DNA from: Amphiura filiformis
Lineage: Eukaryota; Echinodermata; Ophiuroidea; Amphilepidida; Amphiuridae
Length of the DNA: 64,000 bases
NCBI RefSeq assembly: GCF_039555335.1
Contig: NC_092629.1
Span: 34,721,537-34,785,536 of the forward strand
Direction of reading: 5' to 3'
Shown here piece by piece: positions 33,130-45,981 of the stretch; position 1 is the first letter of the stretch; every line of letters starts with the position of its first letter. A program made the position numbers and the translations under genes. The notes beneath the pieces were generated by a model. That model was not told where the DNA came from and ran no database searches. It saw only the letters and a list, made by a program, of their open reading frames with translations.

Positions 33130-34306
33130 CACTGAAAACAAAAACTCGTATTATGTAAGCTGAACTAAGCTTTTGTTTAGTAGGACCACTAGTTTCCCCT
33201 GGTAAACTAGTTTTTAATGTCGGACTAAACGTCCATCTAGTATGCTTGGCTAGTACAGCATGCAGTGAGGGAAATTGTTAGTACGGACATGCCGAACTTT
33301 ACCAAATTATGGTACTTTACTAATAAGTGAAAATTAGTTGCACCGCAAAAGTTGGTCCAACTAACTTTTCTGGCTTTACGAATTGGTAGAACGAATCATG
33401 GTTGTGGACCGTACCAAGGGTTGTACTAAAGTTGAATTTACCGCCCTTTTGATCACATGACATGACTCTTATGACAAATTAAGCTAGTAGAGCTAGTCTC
33501 TACTAGCTTATAGACGACATTTCACACATGCAGCTGTAGACATAGCACATCTAGCGTCTTGAGATGGACATTTTAGCCCCGATTCTAGCCCGTTAGAAAT
33601 GGTCGAAGAAATGGAAAGGTATGTTTTATTGACATTTTTCCCAAGCTTGTTTTTGAATAACTTACAAACCGTTAGAATTTGAAATGAGATTGTAAAACAC
33701 AATTGTCATGATCATGGACCGTGGGTTTGTGCATGCATGGTTGAGGCTGCCATGGCTGCCGAATTCGTGGAAACCTTCATCATGCCGTGTGTAGTAGAAA
33801 ACAGGGCTCAAAAAACGGGGCCAAATCTGTTTTTCAAATTCTAACCATGCTAAAACGGTTTGTAAGTTATTAAAAATACAAGGTTGGGAAAAAAGGTCAA
33901 TAAAACGTAAGTTTCCATATCTTCGACCACTTCTACCGGGCTAGAATTGGGCTAGTTCCACAGACTAGTTCAGTCAGCTGAACTAGTCGAACATTAGTAC
34001 AGAATGCCCTATAAAAAAAAAAATAGTCGTACTTGACATCGTTTTTGATAGTAGAGCCCATTAGTAGAACACCCCAATATATTAGTAGAGTCCCTAGTAA
34101 GCTCTAGTAGGTCTAGTTGAACTAATTTATTATATTAGTAGGTCAAGGTTGAACTAGTATTTTGATAGTTAAGTCCCTAGTGTATCCTGACCTACTAACA
34201 TATAGTTTATTCCAGTCCAGCCGTATTAGTTACAGGTTAGTCGTATACTTGACATTGTTTTAACTAACTTTTCCTTAGTTAGTCACCCCAAGTTTCGTTT
34301 TCAGTG
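33130..34306. mobile_element. Long foldback element with CACTGAAAAC ends inserted in the satellite
   Basis: The ends cactgaaaacaaaaact and the inverse of agtttcgttttcagtg are flanked by AT at 33128-33129 and 34307-34308. The two halves pair again inside, as in ataacttacaaaccgtt against aacggtttgtaagttat. The satellite unit reads ggcatggttttact when uninterrupted, so AT is the duplicated target. Confidence 0.85.
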
Positions 34307-34410
34307 ATGGTTTTACTGTCTAAGTGGCTGTGCAAGGTTTTGATGCTGTACATGCTGTATTACTTTCAAAAAAGTTAAAATTTGATGTGTTAATTATCAT
34401 GTGATTTTTC
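34307..34410. repeat. Terminal, diverged satellite unit
   Basis: atggttttactgtctaagtg and tgctgtacatgctgta are recognisable. The remainder has drifted, as expected at an array edge. Confidence 0.75.
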
Positions 34411-34697
34411 ATATTTTGTTAAACTTTACCCAAAATGCTGAAATAATATTAGTAATAAAAAAGTTTAAAAAAAATAAAACATTTCATACGGTATTATAAG
34501 ATCGTAGATTATGGCTTTAAATCACATTAAAATCTTTAACCTACAGGCCATGTTTATATTATGCGATTTTTTTCCTATATTCCTAATATTGGTGAAAATA
34601 CCGTAGAATTGTTTAAGTAGGATTAATGAGTTTCAAATATAAAACGCTTTAAATCATTTGAGTGAAAATACCGTAGAATTGTTTAAATATTATCAAA

Positions 34698-34873
34698 GGT
34701 CACAACTCAACAGTTGAGAAAAAAATACTCAATATTGAGCTCATACAGGTCACAACTCAACATTGAGCTCATGTTGAGTAATTTTTTACTCATTTGTTGA
34801 GTTGTGACTTATATGAGCTCAATGTTGAGTAATTTTTTACTCAAATGTTTTACTCAACTGTTGAGTTGTGACC
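34698..34873. repeat. Foldback repeat built on CACAACTCAAC motifs
   Basis: aaaggtcacaactcaacagt then tgag pairs with ctcaactgttgagttgtgac then cttt. Internal caacattgagctcatgttga copies form a second palindrome. Just upstream (34590-34690) gtgaaaataccgtagaattg is directly repeated. Confidence 0.75.
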
Positions 34874-35029
34874 TTTTTATTCCATATTTTTTGCAGTGTA
34901 CGGATATCTGCGACGCATGCTAGAGAAGATGAATATGGGGGTGATCTGGTCCCCTGGCACTATAGTTGAAGTACAGAGTCTGGAATTATACGTCACTCTG
35001 ATTAGGGGATGCGGCCTGTTGAGAACCGC

Positions 35030-35330
35030 TGTGTCTCAAGTCAACATATGCTTTGAATGAGTTGCCAGGATGAGGATGTTTTTAGATTTGAAGTATTCAT
35101 CGACAATATACCCCTTCCCGAAAACCACCCCACACCAGATTTTAAACGTCTCTTTGCCGATAACCGCTGTGTCTCAAGTCGGCATGATCTGAGTGAGTAA
35201 GATGAGGATATTATAGATATATGAAGTACTCACCGACAATAATTATACCCCTATCTGAAAACCGCCCACCCCAGATTTTGAACTTCTCTTTGCCGAGAAC
35301 CGCTGTGTTTAAAGTTATGGAAGTTGGATG
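35030..35330. repeat. Tandem repeat of about 125 bp, 2.4 copies
   Basis: gaaccgctgtgtctcaagtc (or a close variant) begins units near 35028, 35163 and 35289. Each holds gaagta(t/c)tca(t/c)cgacaat and gaaaaccrcccac. Confidence 0.75.
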
Positions 35331-35880
35331 AATGAGTTGCAATTTAATTTTCGTTAAATTTATCCTAAATTGATCATAATACAAATTTTAATTTAAAATT
35401 CTTCAGTCCCAAATTATTTTAGATCGCATGTATCCTTGTTCCAGAAACGACTAACATTAACAAAAGGTACATATTTTTCCACCATACTTTCCGTGTTTCA
35501 AATAATGGGAGGAATAAAGGCAATTATTATTGTAACCCGATTTGGTATAATTTAAACAGATAAGCTAAACATGATGTGTGATAAGATTACTGATTATGAT
35601 TATGGTTTATGCAATTGAATAAGATAATCTGGAATCGGTCTGTATATCTTGGTCTATTCATTATGATTTATAATTATATAAACTTGTTTTGAAGGACGAA
35701 CGTTCACAATTTGCTAAACAGCAGTACCCACTGACATTAATGATAATTATGAAAATGTAATAAATTGGCCTTTACTTTCACAAACCAGAGAGATAAGCCT
35801 TGATAAAATGTTGCGCAAATCGTCTTCATACAATCGTCTATACTGTTGCATAGTTGTGTTCTCTTTAAAGCAAGTAGAAA

Positions 35881-36413
35881 TAAACATCTCAAAAAAACAA
35901 ACTAACCCCCTTAAATAATGGCCATTATTCAAAAAGGGCTATTGTATTAAAAATCTGTAAAATGCGTTGGAAGCAGAATTTATTTCTGCGCATTTTGACA
36001 CCTCGTTTGATAGGATATAAGCCTAGAAAACAATAAAACATCAGTCAATTTAATGTAGTGAGGTCCAGATTTGAAAGTTGCGAAAAGAGAGACTGTATCC
36101 AAAGCGCAAATATGCTGTGAGGGAATAACTTTATATACAAATTTTTACAATACAAAAACACTCAGATATCATTACACAGATTTCCTTCCATTACACTGAA
36201 TACAAAATCAATAGAATTTACTGCAACTTTCAAACCTTGGGCTACATTGATTTAAATATACGCTGTGACGTCAATATTTAGTCAATTGCTACAAATGAGG
36301 TGTCAAAATGTGCAGCAATAAATTCTGCTTCGAAGGCATTTTACAGATTTGTAATACAATCACCCGTTTTTGTACAATGGTCATTATTTAAGGGGGTTAG
36401 TTGAGATGTTTAG
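35881..36413. repeat. Foldback element with AACATCTCAA ends
   Basis: aacatctcaaaaaaacaaac then taacccccttaaataatg pairs with cattatttaagggggttagt then tgagatgtt. The inner arm acaaatgaggtgtcaaaatg resembles sequence beside the Tc1 remnant at 59354. Confidence 0.8.
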
Positions 36414-36970
36414 CTTGTCAACATTCAACATGGGAACACGTTATGAAGTAGGGCGATCTATAATTACTATAGGTCCTATATATATTAATTAGTGAAACAA
36501 AATAGCTCAGCGGCCAACAAAAAGTAATTGTCTTATTATTACTATATTAGGTCATATATACGACAAACAAGATTTTCTCTCTGAATTGGCCGTATTTTTA
36601 CCTGTAGGCCCTACATGGTGTAAGAAAATCAATCGCATTATCGTGTTCACTCTAGTGTAAATTTGGGCCCTATTTGACCACAGATATTGGAACACATCTG
36701 TGATTTGACTTATTGGAACGTTCTTAAGGACCCCCCGCGACTGTCAAGGTAAAATGAATTTATTAACTTTTTTTTTTCAAAAGTTTTTATAAGTGTTCAC
36801 AAATTATATTTTGAGCTCATTTGGAATCTACACGTCAAGGCAATCACATCTCCCGGTTTGCTTGTAAGGCCACTCACAGATCTTTGGAGAAAAAGCATCT
36901 GTGATCACATCCAAGCATCACTTCTACTTCAAACCAGTCCTTGTGTGTGTAATTTCAACATTTTTGAAAA
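36414..36970. other. Upstream region of the oxidase-like gene; no motif recognised
   Basis: No clear TATA box or other promoter element can be supported. The 5' untranslated region presumably lies at the right end, before the ATG at 36971. Confidence 0.4.
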
Positions 36971-37184
36971 ATGTTGTCAAAGGTTTCATTTGTGAAGTGT
37001 TTGACGTTATCAGCGGCATGTCTTCTGCTCTATGTATCATTGGTGTCTTCAGAAGGCAGTCCAGATGCTTCTGAGACAAGCGTTTTGATCTTAGGGGCTG
37101 GTGCAGCTGGTCTGCAAGCAGCAAGGAGCTTGCTGGAAAAGAACTTCACTGACTTCATCATTCTGGAAGGATCCAACAGAACAG
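36971..37184 (+). CDS. Oxidase-like exon 1: signal peptide and Rossmann FAD motif
   Basis: Residues 1-71. A hydrophobic signal peptide lies at about 1-27, with likely cleavage near VSS|EG. Then ETSVLILGAGAAGLQAARSL holds the GxGxxG motif and FIILEGSNRT the acidic end of strand 2. The donor ACAG|GTTTTT is in phase 1. The T run at the donor is unusually long. Confidence 0.9.
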
Positions 37185-39250
37185 GTTTTTTTTTTTTTTC
37201 AATTAAATTATTTTTAACAGTTGATTTTTAAAAGGGACATTTTGTGATCCACAGTTTCATCCCTAACTTTTCTCTAAAACAGTTAAGATTTTTATACCAC
37301 CGGAATGCTCTGGCTACATATGTGCAAACTAATTTCTTAAAGATTCATTCACTTGGCAAAAATATCACATTTGTATTTATGTTCTGGTTAACAAAACAAA
37401 ACAAAATTACAGCACAGTGGCCTATGGAACAGTCTATACGGCTGGAGATGATTGATTCTTATACATGGCGGTATATAAATAATTTATTTATATATCTCCA
37501 TGATTCTTATTCATAACTAAACACGACTTGAGGAGTTCTAGATGAAGAGGTAATAGTTAACCGATGATGTCTTTCGTTCTAGTTCACAATAATCCTTGAT
37601 GATACATAAATATAGGCCTATGAGATTTCTTCTTGATAAATGTGTTGGTATTAGGAGGGTCAAAACCGATAAATCGGCAGTACTTGGAATTAAAAAATCG
37701 GCAAAAATAAAGTATCTATAAACTACTCCTATTTAATTCATAAATCAAAGGCAGTCCTTCTAAGTTTCATTCTATAAAATATGACGATCAAATCTTGTGA
37801 ACTTTTATTTTTAAAGGTGAAATCAAAAAGGATATTCTAACAAAACTATAATATATAGACCCACACGATGTGCCTTACAGATGTGGGAAATATCTTTCTT
37901 TAGCGATTACTAGTATAGGCAATTAAAAATTGAAATAATTTTAAATTGATTCAGACCTATACCTGGGACCTGAAAGAAACATTTTGGCGTTTATATAATC
38001 TTAATTGGACGTCCCATTCCAGAGATACGGCCTTTTGAGTGTCACGGTTTTATATAGGGCTGCTAGAACATTTAAAAAAATGTAATTCCAAAAAGTAATA
38101 ATAACAGAAAGTGCAAATCATTTAACATGATTAAGGTACTTTTTCTTAATGTATTTTAACTAGCGTTATCTGGAACATTATATTTGCTTATAACAACATG
38201 AAATAAGTTGACTAAATAGTTGACTAAATTATAATTCTATTCAACTGGACTTACTATTTATGATGGCTACGGTATCTACCTGGATGATTGATAATATTCA
38301 TAAAAACATGAAATAAGATCATCCTGAAAATTGTTGACATACAACAAAAAATATAAGACCTCAAAACCCACGGTTTGTTTGGTGGAGCTCTGAGCATGAT
38401 CCTAGATAGATGGCTGCCATGGAAAATATCTCCAGAGGAGCTGAACAATTATAACTGCATTATTTTAAATGAACAGTGAAATCTTACACTAAAACTAAAA
38501 GACACAATATTTCATGCCTAATTTTAACACCAGGATTTAAAAATAATTATAATGTATATCCAACTTCCAAGGACTATATGTTTTTAACTGACATTTACTG
38601 AAGAAAATAATATTGCTTTATATTTGACTAACAATAGAAGCTGGTGACTAGGGGTCTGAGTGCCTTCACAATTGGGGAATAGAGTGATATTATCAGATTA
38701 CCATTTTAGATCAAAATGATACTTGAGCAATAATAGAATAGGGAGGATGAAGATGCCAACAATCGATGGACAAAGAGTAAATGGGCTGATATGATAGGTC
38801 TAATCAGGTTTAGGGTAAATGATTATCTCCCAGGTCTCTCTTTCTAGATCTTTCCATATCATGATATTACTAGTTATATTTTGGAAAAATCGCGTTGCGG
38901 CAAGTTTGCGTAAAAGTTTGCAACCAGCTTTGGGTATCATGCTGAACTCGGAATCTGTTGCGTTGCCTGACAAACAATATTTTGAGACCTTGACCCTCAA
39001 AAAGACCCCTAAATGACCCCATAGGACCGTGTAGGGGGCCAAAATTAATTTTATTCCACACACATGTCAAATTATGCATCTGGCCCCACGGATCCCAGAA
39101 ATGTAATGTTTGTGCGTGTACGGCCTATATTTGTTAAGAAGTTATGGGGCACACATGATCACAGGTCGGTTTGATTGTTATGTATGGGTCAAAAGTCAAT
39201 ATTGCTCCAATTTTCGTAAAAGTTGAGACAAATTGTTCACCAAGCTTAGA

Positions 39251-39430
39251 GGTTTCAGAAAAAGAATAGTTTACACTATCTGCGATGTCTAGTTAGCATG
39301 TTAAACAACAAAGAGTCAAAAGATATATAGGATTCCATACATGATTCAATGGTATTTGTATTTATTTATCATCTATCTTCTGAACTTGACATCGCAGATA
39401 GTAAAAACTATTCTTTTCCTGAATCCTTTG
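39251..39430. repeat. Foldback hairpin inside duplication copy A
   Basis: ggtttcagaaaaagaatagt then ttacactatctgcgatgtc pairs with gacatcgcagatagtaaaaa then ctattcttttcctgaatcc. The same hairpin is at 46739-46919 in copy B, so it predates the duplication. Confidence 0.8.
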
Positions 39431-39736
39431 AACGCAAGGAACAGTTTGCATCCATATTTACTCAAATCGGGGCATATAGCATGGGAACTATATATCCTAC
39501 ACACAATAATATTACATTTTTGTGATCCTTTAGACCCAGACGAATAATTTGACATGTTTTACAGTGACTTTGGAGCATGTTTAATTTACGATCATGTAGG
39601 ACCGGGGTTTGGTGGTCTTTTTAAAGGTCACGGGGTTCCCATAATTATAGTATTGCAGACAAATTTTTTGAATCCAGCATTCCCGAAATAACCAAAATAA
39701 TTGTATACGCGAACTTGTTGCTAGATCCTTAAGAAT

Positions 39737-40530
39737 ACGATACATAATTTACCGACAAGTGACTCATTTCGGAATGCGATCATGAATTTTGAAGAAAAAA
39801 ACAAGTTTCCACAGGCTTCGTTGGGATTCGAACCAGCGATTCGGAACTTCCTTTGATTAAACGCGTCTAGCGCTTTACCGCTCGGCCACGGTGGCAGTTG
39901 AGTGGAGGAGTGTAATGATGAATTAGTCTCATAATGCCATCTTGAGCCTTTTGTTTACTAAAAAAAGACGCGTTTTGTAAAGATAGATTAGCCGTTTTAT
40001 GCATAAAGAGCACGGACGTTTGGGAAAGGTTTCAAACAAATAATAAAGACACTGATGTGATGATGAAATTGCGTAAGTCGGGAAATATCTGCGTCGCAAT
40101 GTTTTGTTTTGGTTTTAGGAATTTGACCTTAAAATTTACGACTTCATGACATTATCATTCGAAATCAACAAAAGATATTTCAACAGTATATGGCCTCATT
40201 CTTTCTTTCTGAATGTTTTGTACATGTATGTGAAACTAGCTTCAACAATGGTTCGCTGCATAATGGTAAAAACAGCCTTGACCTAAAAAAGGGCGAGAGG
40301 TACCATATTTACCGATTCAGGCTAAATTCAAAATTGATATAAAACGTTTGTTTTTTGATCGATTACAAAAATTAATTTTTGTCATATAAAGAAATTGTGT
40401 CTGGTGTGAATTACACTACAGTTTTTATTCTTAGGGCTCTTTAACTTCTTCAAATAATTTTTTAAATGATAGAGTGAATCCCCTGGCCCTCTATAATTAC
40501 GCACAAAAGATCGAGTCCCCTGAAATAAGC
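39737..40530. mobile_element. Insertion specific to duplication copy A
   Basis: Copy B runs from gatccttaa straight to gcacaagagcggttctcgg. Copy A has about 0.8 kb between those points, including a tRNA-like head on the minus strand. No clear terminal repeats were seen. Confidence 0.65.
39820..39900 (-). repeat. tRNA-like (Leu/Ser class) sequence, probable SINE head
   Basis: On the minus strand GTGGCCGAGCGGTAAAGCGC gives an A box and GCTGGTTCGAATCCCAAC a B box, with a long region between them as in class II tRNAs. The acceptor stem does not pair well and no reliable anticodon arm was found. A SINE promoter or tRNA pseudogene is likelier than a working tRNA. Confidence 0.6.
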
Positions 40531-41248
40531 ACTAGAGCGGTTCTCGGGTTTCGCGGTTTTCGGCATACGCGGTTGGTGTGTAAGGTTGTTGGGTGGTGGT
40601 ATGGTAGTAGGTGAAAAACCTCGCGTGGTTGTGTTTATGTGTGAGTTTCTTTTCATAACCCTGTATGTTCGCAGCCAGGGTGGTGATTGGGGAATGTGGG
40701 GTGATGAAGAAGGAAATAATAAATATGGAAATATAAAGAGGAAGGGAACACATGCATTACATTAATTATATTTTTTATATATATTATAAATTGGTAAATG
40801 AATAAAATGATGATCACATTGTTTATAAGGTAATTCATTGTCAAAGTTTTAAGGGATTTAAGGCAAGTAAATAAATAAAACTATAATGAAAATTGAGATG
40901 AATTATACTAGCTCTATTGTTTGAAGCTATAACGGTTACACATGGTACATTTGTTTAAGACTCGTGTAGAAATACAAAACAAACAAAAGGTTTACCCACA
41001 TTATGTGTCTAAAATATTTGATATTATATAAAGATTGATAAACAAGTATGATTGACAGTGTGTGTTAGGGACTAAGTCCCCGATCAAAGTCCTGTTAAAA
41101 ATGCAAAGTACATAGTCGATTTAAAACTCGGGCTTTCGCGATTAATAAACTGGTAGATTCTAAAATCAGAATTGTTCAGTATTGAAGTGCCATTATAATA
41201 TGTTGCATTCAATAATAATTATAAGCCTCCGTATACTTTACTGTTACT

Positions 41249-42111
41249 ACAGGGTGTATCAAAATGATTGGTACCGACGACTTCTCATTTTTGCAGATTT
41301 TTAGAACTATTTTTGTACCAGTGTGGAGTTAATTGTTTAAATATTTGAAATTATAGTAGTTTAATCTTTACTAAGAATTTTAGATCATAAAGATAACACA
41401 TTTCGTTCAGAAGTTACATTATTCTAAAGGAAAGTAGGTGTTTTTACGCTTTTCATCGTAACGCTGGATCCGCAGCGTACCATTTTCAAAGCTCTATTTT
41501 ACTACAAATATATTACCTTGTGAGAATGATATGTTGAAAATCTCGGAAATGTTTTATTTTTCCTTGCCTATTTCTTCATTCATGATGTATATTTAAATGT
41601 TCTAATCAATATTTATTGGTTGAAAGTAATGTCAAAGCCGTAATATCTTATTGACTTGAATCATTTAGGTGGGGTGAAAGAGGTTTGTGTATTTACACCT
41701 TCTAGGGCGGTAATTTAAATTGTAGTATAAGATGCATTGAGATTACTAAGTAGATGGTGTGGTAGAATGGTTATGGACTGTAGACAGTGTCTGTTAGGTA
41801 AGACCTGGTAAGCGTTAATTGGAACGGCTCTACAGTATTCAACACTTCAGTATGGTTTCACGAAGCTATGGCGAAGTGCAGTAAAGATTTAGAAGACTTG
41901 CTCTAAGAGCAAGGATGATCCCAGGCAAACATGCTATAACTAACAATGTTTCAAAATAATTTGGTATGGGCAATTACAGAATGGACCCATCCCAGGTGTT
42001 TTAACTTAAAAATTCATTCAAGATAGGACTTCACCTCACACTGTCAGAGTCGTATAAGGCAGATACTTCAGGAACTATCTTTCAAAAGTATGTGTAAAGC
42101 AGTTTTATGTT
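41249..42111. other. Single-copy spacer between the two duplication copies
   Basis: No open frame or repeat was recognised. It separates the end of copy A from the start of copy B. Confidence 0.5.
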
Positions 42112-42267
42112 AAAACCGATAAATCAGTCGGCAGTACTTGGAATTAAAAAATCGGCAAAAATAAAGTATCTCTATAAACTACTCCTTTTTATTCATATAT
42201 CAAAGACAGTCCTTCTAAGTTTCATTCTATAAAATATGACGATCAAATCTTGTGAACTTTTATTTTT

Positions 42268-43644
42268 GCTGAACCATGAAATGGTATCAGCCTATATTAG
42301 TGTATGTTACTAGGTTCCTAGGTTCCTAGGTCCCTAGGTTACTAACTAACCATTTGGTCTGAAATAGACATATCTCTAAATGCCAGGAAGGTATGACCCC
42401 ATGAGTGGTGTCATATGAAAGAGGAAAACATAAAGAATATAATAAAAATATTTCCAAACGTCAGAGGTCATCCAGGGGTCACAGGGGTTAAAAAAGGTCA
42501 TTTTAACAGAAAATGCTCCGATTGAGCTTAAATTTGAATGCAATGATCCTTATGACATTCTAAACATGTTTCAAACATTTTAAAGTTTATTTAAGGTCAT
42601 TAAGGGGTCATAAAGGGGTCAAAGGTCAAGTTTTTCAAAATGTTCCAATTGAGCTGAAATTTAAATGCAATGATCCTTATGACATTCTAAACATTTTAAA
42701 AATATTTTAAAATTCATTTAAGGTCATTAAGGGGCCATAAAGGGGTCAAAGGTCAAGTTTTTCAAAATGCTCCAATTGAGCTGAAATTAAATGCAATAAT
42801 CCTTATGACATTCTAAACATTTTAAAAATATTTTAAAATTCATTTAAGGTCATTAAGGGGCCATAAAGGGGTCAAAGGTCAAGTTTTTCAAAATGCTCCA
42901 ATTGAGCTGAAATTAAATGCAATAATCCTTATGACATTCTAAACATTTTAAAATATTTTAAAATTCATTTAAGGTCATTAAGGGGCCATAAAGGGGTCAA
43001 AGGTCAAGTTTTTCAAAATGCTCCAATTGAGCTGAAATTAAATGCAATAATCCTTATGACATTCTAAACATTTTAAAAATATTTTACAATTTATTTAAGG
43101 TCATTAAAGGGACATTAGGGGTCCAAGGTTACGTTTTTCAAAATGCTCCAATTGAGCTGAAATTTAAATGCAATGATCCTTATGACATTCTAAACATTTA
43201 AAATATATTTTAAAATTCATTTAAGGTCATTAAAGGGCAATAAAAGGGTCAAAGGTCAAGTTTTCAAAATGCTTCAATTGAGCTGAAATTTAAATGCAAT
43301 GATCCTTATGACATTCTTAACATGTTTTAAATATTTTAAATTAAGGTCATTAAGGGGGTCATACAAGGTCAAAAGTCAAGTTTTCAAAATGCCAGCTTTC
43401 CACGATCAAGGTATATTAAAACGGCAATTAATGAAACAGTCTTATTAAAATTAATACTATCCAGTACAGTATTGCTGCTTGATCAGATCGTCACAGTAAT
43501 CCGCCTAACTTACCTCATGCACTTTCGTAGCATTTGGAAATTATGTCCATTACAGACTCCGGGTGACACTGGTAGGCCCTATAGGCCTACCACAATATAC
43601 TGCCGAAGCTACATGGTTCAGCTATGGTGCGGTTATCGCTCTAG
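42268..43644 (+). mobile_element. GCTGAACC...CTAG element, copy 1, with an array of AGGTCA-type repeats
   Basis: Copy A reads ttttatttttaaaggtga at this site, so the element from gctgaaccatgaaatgg to ggttatcgctctag is an insertion. It has about seven units of about 125 bp, each with aaggtcattaaggggtcat, ggggtcaaaggtcaag and tgctccaattgagctgaaat. Flanking T runs suggest a TT duplication. A near copy lies inverted at 44072-45183. No protein is encoded. Confidence 0.82.
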
Positions 43645-44071
43645 TTAAAGGTGAAATCAAAAGGATATTCTAACAAAACTATATAGACCCACACGATGTG
43701 CCTTACAGCTGTGGGAAATATCTTTCTTTAGCGAACTATATTACTAGTAGGCAATTAAAAATTGAAATAATTTTAAATTGATTCAGACCTAACTCGGACT
43801 TGATGAAAGAAACATTTTGGCGTTTATATAATCTTAATCAGACGTTCCATTCCAGAGATATGGCCGTTTGAGTGTCACGGTTTTATATAGGGCTGCTGGA
43901 ACATTCTAAAAAGTAATAATAACAGAAAGTGCAAATCAATTAACATGATTAAAGTACTTTTTCTTAATGTATGTATTAACTAGCGTTATATCTGGAACAT
44001 TATATTTGCTTATAACAACATGAAATAAGATCATCCTGAAAATGTAAGCGATTTTGTTGACATACAACAAA

Positions 44072-45183
44072 CTAGAGCGATAACCGCACCATAGCTGAAC
44101 CATGTGGCTTCGGCATTATATTGTGGTAGGCCTATACCACTGTCACCCGGAGTCTGTAATGGACACAATCTCGAAATGCTACGAAGGTATGACCGCCCGA
44201 GTGGTGTTAATGAAAGAGGTAAAGCAAAGAATATAAAATAAACTAGAGCAACTGTGCCCTTTGCAAGGGCACGAGGTAAGTTAGGCGGATGACTGTGACG
44301 ATCTGATCAAGCAGCATGCAATAATGTGCAGGATAGTATTAATTTTAATAAGACTGTTTTATTAATTGCCGTTTTTAAATATACCTTGATCGTGAGAAGC
44401 TGGCATTTTGAAAACTTGACTTTTGACCTCTGTATGACCCCTTAATGACCTTAAATGAATTTTAAAATATTTAAAACATGTTAAGAATGTCATAAGGATC
44501 ATTGCATTTAAATTTCAGCTCACTTGAAGCATTTTGAAAACTTGACCTTTGACCCCTTTATTGCCCCTTAATGACCTTAAATGAATTTCAAAATATTTTC
44601 AACATGTTTAGAATGTCATAAGGATCATTGCGTTTAAATTTCAGCTCAATCGGAGCATTTTGGAAAACTTGACCTTTGACCCCTTTATGACCCCTTAATG
44701 ACCTTAAATGAATCTTAAAATATTTTTTAAATGTTTAGAATGTCATAAGGATCATTGCATTTAAATTTCAGCTCAATTGCAGCATTTTGAGAACCTTGAC
44801 CTTTGACCCCTTTATGACCCCTTAATGACCTTAAATAAATTTTTAAATGTTTTAAACATGTTTAGAATGGCACAAGGATCATTGCACTTAAATTTAAGCT
44901 CAATCGGAGCATTTTCAGTTAAAATGACCTTTTTTGACCCCTGTGACCCCTGGATGACCTCCGACGTTTGGAAATATTTTTATTAAATTCTTTATGTTTT
45001 TCTCTTTCATATGACACCACTCATGGGGTCATACCTTCGTGGCATTTAGAGATAGGCCTATGTCCATTTCAGACCAAATGGTTAGTCAGTTAGTAAGCTA
45101 GTAAGCTAGTAACTTAGTAAGCTAGTAAGTAAGTAAGCTAGTAACATTCACTCTTATAGGCTGATACCATTTCATGGTTCAGC
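44072..45183 (-). mobile_element. GCTGAACC...CTAG element, copy 2 (inverted)
   Basis: Reading on the minus strand it begins gctgaaccatgaaatgg and ends cggttatcgctctag, as copy 1 does. It has about five repeat units (cttgacctttgacccctttat on the plus strand). Copy A has the uninterrupted acaacaaaaaatataag site. Confidence 0.82.
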
Positions 45184-45316
45184 AAAAATATAAGACCTCA
45201 AAACCCACGTTTTGTTTGGTTGAACCCTGAGCATTATCCTTGATGGCTGCCATGGAAAATATCTCCACAGAGGAGCTGAACAATAACTGCATTATTTTAA
45301 ATGAACAGTGATAGTC

Positions 45317-45981
45317 TTAAGGGATCTGGAATGAGCGTTTTGAGCGTTTCGACAGTATTTTTTGTGGGACATGAGAACACATCAGACGTATCGAATTGCA
45401 TTCTGAATACGAAGAATGTCTTTCTGATATCAAATAATTTTCATTTTTTGAAATTCACGGTATCATACAAATTTTATGACAAATTATAAAAAGTTGATAT
45501 TTTTCACATTTTTGATATATTAACAGTCCTCGAAGTAAATTTAATAAATTTAATGATATATTCTTAAAGCGTATGTAGCTGGGAGGAAAAGCCGACGATC
45601 AATTGAAAATTTTAACCTTTCATATTGAAGATATAGATTTTTTCCCCAAAAGACCTAATGTTTTTGAATTTTGAAAAAAAATCCATATCTTCAATACGAA
45701 AGGTCAAAATTTTCAATTGATCGTCGGCTTTTCATCCCACCTACATACACTTTAAGTATAAATCATCAGATTTATAAAGTTTACTTCGAGTACTGTTAAA
45801 TATCAAAAATATCAATTTTAATGATTTGCCATAAAATGTGTATTACATTGCGAATTTCAAAAATCAAAATTATTTGATATCAGAAGGACATTCTTCGTAT
45901 TTAGAATGCAATTCGATATGTCTGATGTGCTCTAATGTCCCACAATAAATACTGTCCAAACGTTCATACACCTTCCCTTAA
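45317..45981. mobile_element. TTAA-flanked foldback element, copy 2
   Basis: TTAAGGG at 45317 and CCCTTAA ending at 45981. Same internal palindrome gatcaattgaaaatttt and cgaattgcattctgaat as copies at 12373 and 59899. It is missing from duplication copy A, so it inserted after the duplication or was lost from A. Confidence 0.85.

Larger units (their letters stand above)
37662..41248. repeat. Segmental duplication, copy A
   Basis: It starts aaaaccgataaatc and ends cgtatactttactgttact. It matches 42112-49487 in the same orientation with few changes, for example gcctccgtatactttactgt and gttttcggcatacgcg. It carries an insertion of about 0.8 kb (39737-40530) that copy B lacks. Confidence 0.88.

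Noticed and set aside
39820..39900. Functional tRNA-Leu or tRNA-Ser gene
   Set aside because: A and B boxes are present, but the acceptor and anticodon arms do not form well and it lies in a copy-specific insertion.
42268..45183. Helitron identity for the CTAG-ended element
   Set aside because: The 3' CTAG with a following T is suggestive, but the 5' end is not TC and no standard 3' hairpin was found.
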